Below are positions 58,884 through 64,000 of a stretch of DNA of 64,000 bases, piece after piece. The stretch spans positions 1-64,000 of the forward strand of contig CANCDR010000008.1 of NCBI GenBank assembly GCA_947374865.1. Reading direction: 5' to 3'. Every line of letters starts with the position of its first letter. The first letter of the stretch is position 1. The position numbers and the translations under genes are program-made. The notes below the pieces were generated by a model that did no database searches, had not been told where the DNA came from, and saw nothing but the letters and a program-made list of their open reading frames with translations. The stretch comes from Oxalobacteraceae bacterium (GTDB lineage Bacteria > Pseudomonadota > Gammaproteobacteria > Burkholderiales > Burkholderiaceae_D).

Positions 58884-59716
58884 TCCCGGCCGAATTCCTC
58901 GCCCATTTCCTTGCCTCGTGCCGCGGCGGCCTTGAGGGCGCGCACAATCGATTCCTGCACCCCATCGGCCTGCAGACTACTGAGCGCTGCAAAGGTGGTG
59001 CCGCCCTTGGAGGTGACGCGTTCACGCAGCACGGAAATCGGCTCCGTGGCTTGTGCCGCCAGCTCGGCCGCACCGCTGAAGGTGGCAATGGCCAAGGCCT
59101 TGCCCTGTGCCGGCGTCAAACCCATTTCCAACGCGGCCTGTTGCATGGCCTCGATAAAATAAAATACATACGCCGGACCGCTGCCTGACACCGCCGTCAC
59201 CGGATCAATCAGGGCTTCATCATCGAACCAGACCGTAGCGCCGACCGCGCCCATGATGGCATCGGCCGCCGCGCGCTGGGTCGGGCTGACACCAGCTAAG
59301 GCGACCATGCCGGTGATGCCGCGACCGATCAGCGCCGGGGTATTCGGCATGGTGCGCACGATGGCCTGATAATCCCCCAGCCAGCGCGCCAGATCGACAC
59401 CGCGGATGCCAGCGGCAATCGATAGCAGCAGCTGGCCATGCATGTACGGCTTGAGCTGATCGACGACCTCGCGCATGTTTTGTGGCTTCACCGCCAGCAC
59501 GATGACATCGGCGGCAGCGCTGCGGGCATCGATCACGGTCGAGGTGGTCACGCCAAACTGCTGCTGCAGGCGCGTGAGGTTATCGGTACTTAGATCGACC
59601 ACATGAATTCGCCCGCCTTCGGTGACGCGTCCGGCAAGCCCGCCGATCAGGGCGGCGGCCATATTGCCACCGCCGATAAATGCGATATTCAACTCTGCTG
59701 GAAGTTTAGTGTGCAT
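58880..59716 (-). CDS. proC: Pyrroline-5-carboxylate reductase
   Basis: ProC performs the last step of proline synthesis. The 278 residues have the N-terminal NAD(P)-binding FIGGGNMAAALIGGL from 13. VLAVKPQNM, RTMPNTPALIGRG and the C-terminal signature AVSGSGPAYVFYFIEAM follow, with SKGGTTFAALSSL near the end. The ATG at 59716 overlaps the yggS end by 11 nt; a longer frame upstream is a shadow of yggS. The yggS-proC pair is widely conserved. Confidence 0.96.
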   Translation of the reverse strand: MHTKLPAELNIAFIGGGNMAAALIGGLAGRVTEGGRIHVVDLSTDNLTRLQQQFGVTTSTVIDARSAAADVIVLAVKPQNMREVVDQLKPYMHGQLLLSIAAGIRGVDLARWLGDYQAIVRTMPNTPALIGRGITGMVALAGVSPTQRAAADAIMGAVGATVWFDDEALIDPVTAVSGSGPAYVFYFIEAMQQAALEMGLTPAQGKALAIATFSGAAELAAQATEPISVLRERVTSKGGTTFAALSSLQADGVQESIVRALKAAAARGKEMGEEFGRD

Positions 59717-60422
59717 AGCTTCGTGCTCCAAAAATTGCGCTGCCAATTCGCACCATGGTGGCGCCTTCGGCGATGGCGGCAGACAGATCGCCCGACATGC
59801 CCATCGATAAGGTATCCAGCGGCAGACCGGCCTGCTGCAGCTGCTCAAATAATTCGCGTACCTGTCGGAAGGGTAGGCGCTGCTGTGTAAAATCAGCGGC
59901 TGCTTCGGGCACCGCCATCAGACCGCGCAAACGCAGTCCGGGCAGGCTGTGAATCTGCTGCGCCAGCGCGAGTGCAGCGGCAGGCGCGACGCCGCTTTTA
60001 CTGGCTTCGCCACTGATATTAATTTGCAGGCAGACATTGAGCGGCGGCAGATGCGCGGGGCGCTGCTCAGACAAACGCTGGGCAATTTTTTCGCGCTCGA
60101 CCGAATGCACCCAGTCAAAATGTTCGGCGATCAGGCGGGTTTTATTACTCTGAATGGGTCCGATGAAGTGCCATTCCAGCACCGCCTCAGGGCAACTTGT
60201 GGAAAGTAAGCCACGCAAGGCGAGAATTTTTTCGACCCCTTCCTGGACGTAGTTTTCACCAAAGGCGCGCTGCCCTGCCAGCACCGCTTCCAGAACGGCG
60301 TCAGCACCAAAGGTCTTGGATACCGCGAGCAATTGAACCGCTTGCGCAGGGCGACTGGCGGCCTGGGCGCTAGCGGCAATCTGCGCATGCACGGCTTGTA
60401 AGTTAGAAAGAATTGAGGCCAT
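59706..60422 (-). CDS. yggS: Pyridoxal-phosphate homeostasis protein (YggS/PLPBP)
   Basis: The 238-residue protein binds PLP without known catalysis and maintains vitamin B6 and amino-acid pools. Lys36 in LLAVSKTFG is the PLP lysine. GENYVQEG, WHFIGPIQSNK, QINISGEASKSG and SMGMSGDLSAAIAEGATMVR complete the fold. The start is 40 nt from the divergent pilT start, so the two promoters overlap. proC is translated right after it. Confidence 0.95.
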   Translation of the reverse strand: MASILSNLQAVHAQIAASAQAASRPAQAVQLLAVSKTFGADAVLEAVLAGQRAFGENYVQEGVEKILALRGLLSTSCPEAVLEWHFIGPIQSNKTRLIAEHFDWVHSVEREKIAQRLSEQRPAHLPPLNVCLQINISGEASKSGVAPAAALALAQQIHSLPGLRLRGLMAVPEAAADFTQQRLPFRQVRELFEQLQQAGLPLDTLSMGMSGDLSAAIAEGATMVRIGSAIFGARSYAH

Positions 60423-60462
60423 AATTAAAATGCATTTTCACGACGCGAACCTGGGATTATAA

Positions 60463-61506
60463 ATGGACATCACGGAACTGCTGGCATTCACTGTCAAGAA
60501 CAAAGCCTCTGACCTGCATCTCTCCGCGGGCGTGCCACCCATGATACGGGTTCATGGCGATGTGCGGCGAATTAACCGCCCGCCCATGGAACATAAAGAA
60601 GTCCACGCCATGGTGTACGACATCATGAACGATGGCCAGCGCAAGCACTACGAAGAACATCTGGAAATTGATTTTTCCTTCGAAGTGCAGGGTCTGGCGC
60701 GTTTTCGTGTCAATGCCTATAACCAGGACCGGGGCGCAGCAGCCGTCTTTCGCACCATTCCCTCCAAAGTACTCTCGCTCGAAGAGCTCAATGCACCGAA
60801 AATCTTTGCCGAACTGGCGCTCAAGCCGCGCGGACTGGTGCTGGTGACGGGGCCGACCGGCTCGGGCAAATCGACGACCCTGGCGGCGATGGTCAATCAT
60901 GTCAATGAAAACGAGCACAGCCATATCCTGACGATCGAAGACCCGATCGAATTTGTCCATGAATCGAAAAAATGTCTGATCAATCAACGCGAAGTCGGGC
61001 CGCACACGCATTCGTTTGCCAATGCCTTACGCTCTGCGCTGCGGGAAGATCCGGACATCATTCTGGTGGGTGAGCTGCGGGATCTGGAGACGATTCGCCT
61101 GGCGCTGTCAGCAGCCGAAACAGGCCATCTTGTGCTGGGCACGCTGCATACCTCGTCAGCGGCCAAAACGATTGACCGCATCATCGATGTTTTTCCTGGC
61201 GATGAAAAAGACATGGTGCGCGCCATGTTATCCGAATCCCTGCAGGCGGTGATTTCGCAAAGCCTGCTCAAAACCAAAGATGGCAATGGCCGTATCGCCG
61301 CGCATGAAATCATGATCGGTACACCGGCCATCCGTAATCTGATCCGCGAAGGCAAAGTCGCGCAGATGTATTCGGCGATCCAGACCGGCACCCAGTTCGG
61401 CATGCAAACGCTGGATCAGAATCTGAGCGATCTGGTCAGACGGAATATGATTTCCGCTGTCAGCGCGCGGTATGCGGCCAAGTCGCCGGATAATTTTCCT
61501 GGCTAA
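60463..61506 (+). CDS. pilT: Type IV pilus retraction ATPase PilT
   Basis: This hexameric ATPase powers pilus retraction and twitching. The 347 residues have the N-terminal PAS-like domain (KASDLHLSAGVPPMIRVHGD). Walker A GPTGSGKST is at 130-138, followed by ASP-box-type residues, Walker B LVGELRDLETI and the His-box HLVLGTLHTSSAA. The C-terminal AIRNLIREGK is the PilT retraction motif. pilU follows 53 nt downstream. Confidence 0.97.
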   Translation: MDITELLAFTVKNKASDLHLSAGVPPMIRVHGDVRRINRPPMEHKEVHAMVYDIMNDGQRKHYEEHLEIDFSFEVQGLARFRVNAYNQDRGAAAVFRTIPSKVLSLEELNAPKIFAELALKPRGLVLVTGPTGSGKSTTLAAMVNHVNENEHSHILTIEDPIEFVHESKKCLINQREVGPHTHSFANALRSALREDPDIILVGELRDLETIRLALSAAETGHLVLGTLHTSSAAKTIDRIIDVFPGDEKDMVRAMLSESLQAVISQSLLKTKDGNGRIAAHEIMIGTPAIRNLIREGKVAQMYSAIQTGTQFGMQTLDQNLSDLVRRNMISAVSARYAAKSPDNFPG

Positions 61507-61559
61507 GATGCCCCCTTTTAACGGTTCACACACTCTTTCTGACTCCTCCAGGAACCACG

Positions 61560-62714
61560 ATGGAACGCGAACAGGCAAGCAAATTCATCCACGATCTGTT
61601 GCGCCTGATGCTGAGCAAACAGGGCTCAGATTTATTCATCAGCGCCGATTTTCCGCCGGCTGTCAAAATCGACGGCAAGATGACGCCTGTATCGAGCCAC
61701 GCTCTGCAGGCAAGCCATACCAGCGCCTTGGCGCGCGCCATCATGAGCGATCAGCAGGCAGCTGAATTCGCGGCTACCAAGGAATGTAATTTCGCCATTC
61801 ACCCGGTCGGCATCGGACGCTTTCGGGTATCGGCTTTCATGCAGCAGCAAAAAGTCGGCATGGTATTACGCGCGATTACGACCAGCATTCCCTCACTCGA
61901 CGATTTGGGCGTGCCGCCGGTGCTCAAAGAGATCATCCTCGCCAAGCGCGGGCTGGTCATCATGGTCGGCGCCACCAGCTCGGGCAAGTCGACCACCTTG
62001 GCCGGCATGGTCGGCCATCGTAACGCGCATAGCTATGGCCACATCATTACCATCGAAGACCCGATCGAATTCGTCCATCCGCATCTGCATTGCCTGGTGA
62101 CTCAGCGCGAGATCGGCATCGACTGCGAGAGTTGGTCCGTGGCTCTTAAAAATACCCTGCGCCAGGCGCCAGACGTGATTCAGATCGGCGAAATTCGCGA
62201 GCGCGAAACCATGGAGCATGCGATCGCGTTTTCGGAAACCGGGCATTTATGCATCGCCACCATGCATGCCAATAATGCCAATCAGGCGCTCGATCGCATC
62301 ATCAACTTTTTTCCTGAGGAGCGACGGGCCCAGCTGCTCATGGACCTGTCACTCAATGTCAAGGCGCTGATATCGCAGCGATTAGTGCCCTGCAAAGATG
62401 CCAAGGGCCGCGTGGCCGCCGTGGAGGTGATGCTTAATTCGCCGCTGATCGCGGATCTGATTTTCAAAGGCGCCGTGCATGACATCAAGGACGTCATGAA
62501 AAAATCACGTGAACTGGGCATGCAAACTTTTGATCAGGCCTTGTTCGATTTGTATGAACAGGGTAAGGTCTCGTACGAAGACGCTTTGCGCAATGCCGAT
62601 TCGCTCAATGATTTACGTCTGATGATCAAATTACACAGCAAAATACACAGCCAAAACGCGCCCACACAAGACGAGCTTCCCGCGTCTGAACAATTAGGAA
62701 TTTTAGAACCATGA
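61560..62714 (+). CDS. pilU: Type IV pilus retraction ATPase PilU
   Basis: PilU is a PilT paralogue that supports retraction together with PilT. The 384 residues show GSDLFISADFPPAVKIDGK at the start, Walker A GATSSGKST at 137-145, Walker B QIGEIRERETM and HLCIATMHANNANQALDRI. The C-terminal part contains a 12-bp near-duplicate (62628-62639, 62640-62651) coding KLHS then KIHS. AGGAA precedes the ATG. The stop overlaps the next gene as ATGA. Confidence 0.95.
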   Translation: MEREQASKFIHDLLRLMLSKQGSDLFISADFPPAVKIDGKMTPVSSHALQASHTSALARAIMSDQQAAEFAATKECNFAIHPVGIGRFRVSAFMQQQKVGMVLRAITTSIPSLDDLGVPPVLKEIILAKRGLVIMVGATSSGKSTTLAGMVGHRNAHSYGHIITIEDPIEFVHPHLHCLVTQREIGIDCESWSVALKNTLRQAPDVIQIGEIRERETMEHAIAFSETGHLCIATMHANNANQALDRIINFFPEERRAQLLMDLSLNVKALISQRLVPCKDAKGRVAAVEVMLNSPLIADLIFKGAVHDIKDVMKKSRELGMQTFDQALFDLYEQGKVSYEDALRNADSLNDLRLMIKLHSKIHSQNAPTQDELPASEQLGILEP

Positions 62715-63196
62715 CGACGATTTACGACTTCAAGGCTACGGCCCTCAATGGCGACCCTGTGGATCTGGCGCAGTATCGCGGTCAGGTTCTGCTGATCGTT
62801 AATACGGCCAGTGCCTGCGGCTTCACGCCGCAATACAAGGGCCTCGAAGCCTTGTATCGGCAATACAAAGAGCGGGGTGTGGTGGTGCTCGGCTTTCCGT
62901 GCGATCAGTTTGGTGGCCAGGAACCTGGTGACGCGAGCGAAATTGCCGATTTTTGCGAAAAAAATTACGGCGTCAGCTTTCCGCTGTTTGCCAAGCTGAA
63001 TGTGAATGGTGAGGACGCCCATCCGCTGTTTACGTATTTAAAAAAATCAGCGACCGGCGTACTGGGCAGCGAATCGATCAAATGGAACTTCACCAAATTC
63101 CTGATCAAGAAAGATGGCACGGTCTATCAGCGTTATGCTTCGCTGACCAAGCCTGAAGATCTACAGCAGGATATCGACAAACTGCTGGCGGAATAG
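62711..63196 (+). CDS. Glutathione peroxidase (cysteine type)
   Basis: The 161-residue thioredoxin-fold peroxidase reduces hydroperoxides. The active-site tetrad is visible: Cys36 in NTASACGFTP (Cys in place of selenocysteine), Gln70 in GFPCDQFGGQEP, and Trp125-Asn126 in KWNFTKFL. A second Cys at 64 is the likely resolving Cys, so thioredoxin may be the true reductant. It is coupled to pilU by an ATGA overlap, which looks like chance operon joining. Confidence 0.94.
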   Translation: MTTIYDFKATALNGDPVDLAQYRGQVLLIVNTASACGFTPQYKGLEALYRQYKERGVVVLGFPCDQFGGQEPGDASEIADFCEKNYGVSFPLFAKLNVNGEDAHPLFTYLKKSATGVLGSESIKWNFTKFLIKKDGTVYQRYASLTKPEDLQQDIDKLLAE

Positions 63197-63202
63197 GCTG
63201 CA

Positions 63203-63235
63203 CACTGAGCGCATACAGCACCTGCGTGCTCAGTG
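63203..63235. other. Hairpin between the peroxidase and the FabH-like gene
   Basis: CACTGAGC (63203-63210) is mirrored by GCTCAGTG (63228-63235). It lies between convergent stops and may act as a bidirectional end point, but no T run follows. Confidence 0.4.
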
Positions 63236-63251
63236 CGTCCTTAGTGCGTAC

Positions 63252-64000
63252 TCAATGCGCGCCCGATACTTTGCGCAGCACCACGCTGCCCACAGAATAA
63301 CCTGCGCCAAACGAACAGATCACGCCTAACTGACCGCTCTGTAAATCGCGCTCATGTCGGTGGAAGGCGATGATCGATCCGGCGGAAGCCGTATTGGCAA
63401 ATTCATCCAGAATCACCGGCGCATCATCGGCGGTCGCTTCCCGACCCAGCAGCTTGCGTGAGACGAATTGGTTCATGCCCAGATTTGCCTGATGCAGCCA
63501 GTAGCGCCGCACATCGGCCGGCGTCAAACCCAGCTGTGCCAGATGGCCTTCGATGTGCGCAGCTGCTAAGGGCACGACTTCCTTGAAGACCTTGCGACCT
63601 TCCTGACGAAAGGTTTTGTCGCGCGCATTCGGATCGCTGTCTTCGGCACGATTCATGAAGCCGAAATTGTTACGGATATTGTTAGAGAACTGGGTCGCCA
63701 GATTTGTGCCCAGCACTTCCCAGCGCGATGGGGCTTTGTCCGACGCCAGATCGGCCCGTTCGACGACGAGCGCAGTCGCCACATCGCCAAAGATGAAATG
63801 GCAGTCGCGATCGCGCCACTCCAGATGGGCCGAGGTAATTTCAGGATTCACGATCAGCACTGCCCGAGCTGTTCCACAGCGCACTGCATTGACAGCCTGC
63901 TCGATGGCAAAGGTGGCCGATGAGCAGGCCACGTTCATATCAAAGCCAAATCCCTGGATGCCGAGCGCGTGCTGAATTTCGATCGCCATTGCCGGATATG
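63252..64000 (-). CDS. Beta-ketoacyl-ACP synthase III-like protein, 5' end cut by the window
   Basis: This is the C-terminal part of a FabH-type condensing enzyme; the frame stays open through 64000, so the start lies outside. The Cys-His-Asn triad is visible: NVACSSATF (nucleophile Cys), [10 protein letters not shown] (His) and [11 protein letters not shown] (Asn). [15 protein letters not shown] closes the fold. The blocks SNNIRNNFG and [16 protein letters not shown] resemble the longer P. aeruginosa PA3286-type synthases, which prime with medium-chain acyl-CoA, rather than housekeeping FabH. At least 249 residues are visible. Confidence 0.88.
   Translation of the reverse strand, partial: YPAMAIEIQHALGIQGFGFDMNVACSSATFAIEQAVNAVRCGTARAVLIVNPEITSAHLEWRDRDCHFIFGDVATALVVERADLASDKAPSRWEVLGTNLATQFSNNIRNNFGFMNRAEDSDPNARDKTFRQEGRKVFKEVVPLAAAHIEGHLAQLGLTPADVRRYWLHQANLGMNQFVSRKLLGREATADDAPVILDEFANTASAGSIIAFHRHERDLQSGQLGVICSFGAGYSVGSVVLRKVSGAH

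Overview
This window looks like chromosomal DNA of a betaproteobacterium, most likely order Burkholderiales and plausibly Oxalobacteraceae. That placement is an inference from gene order and protein features: a phoH-ybeY-corC-lnt operon, surA-pdxA-rsmA beside lptD, queA-tgt-yajC-secD-secF, recG-oxyR-ubiA, pilT-pilU beside yggS-proC, and a split pntAA-pntAB-pntB transhydrogenase. GC is moderately high and genes are tightly packed, with many 4-base ATGA stop/start overlaps. I see no rRNA, tRNA, insertion sequence, prophage or CRISPR array.

Layout. 1-2029: the end of a TonB-energising cluster (two ExbD proteins, then a periplasmic TPR protein). 2473-7979: miaB, phoH, ybeY, corC, lnt. 8089-13802: glyQ, glyS, gmhB, plsC, a YgjP-type metallopeptidase, gloA. 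13799-19238 (minus): rsmA, pdxA, surA, lptD, i.e. ribosome maturation plus outer-membrane biogenesis. 19393-23673: an operon opening with an AmgK-like and a MurU-like gene, both lacking hallmark catalytic residues, then pepP and ubiH. 23706-27824 (minus): a membrane diguanylate cyclase and the proton-translocating transhydrogenase. 28213-31521: nudJ, mnmA and a stand-alone FMN glutamate-synthase-like protein. 31553-41688 (minus): a two-gene accessory cassette encoding a secreted coiled-coil protein and a 3072-residue Sec-exported RHS/YD-repeat protein. 42293-47857: an outer-membrane protein, a GST, purB, and a cytochrome/YceI group. 47900-53472 (minus): the Sec accessory and queuosine genes. 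53659-58883: recG, oxyR, ubiA and three DUF883/YqjE/YqjK-like envelope genes. 58880-64000: proC, yggS, pilT, pilU, a glutathione peroxidase and a truncated FabH-like synthase.

Most of the window is ordinary housekeeping. Three things stand out. First, the AmgK-like/MurU-like pair keeps intact reading frames while losing active-site residues in both proteins. Second, the RHS cassette has an unrecognised C-terminal domain and no adjacent immunity gene. Third, about ten non-coding stretches contain degenerate tandem arrays whose units are 11-13 bp long but unrelated in sequence from place to place.
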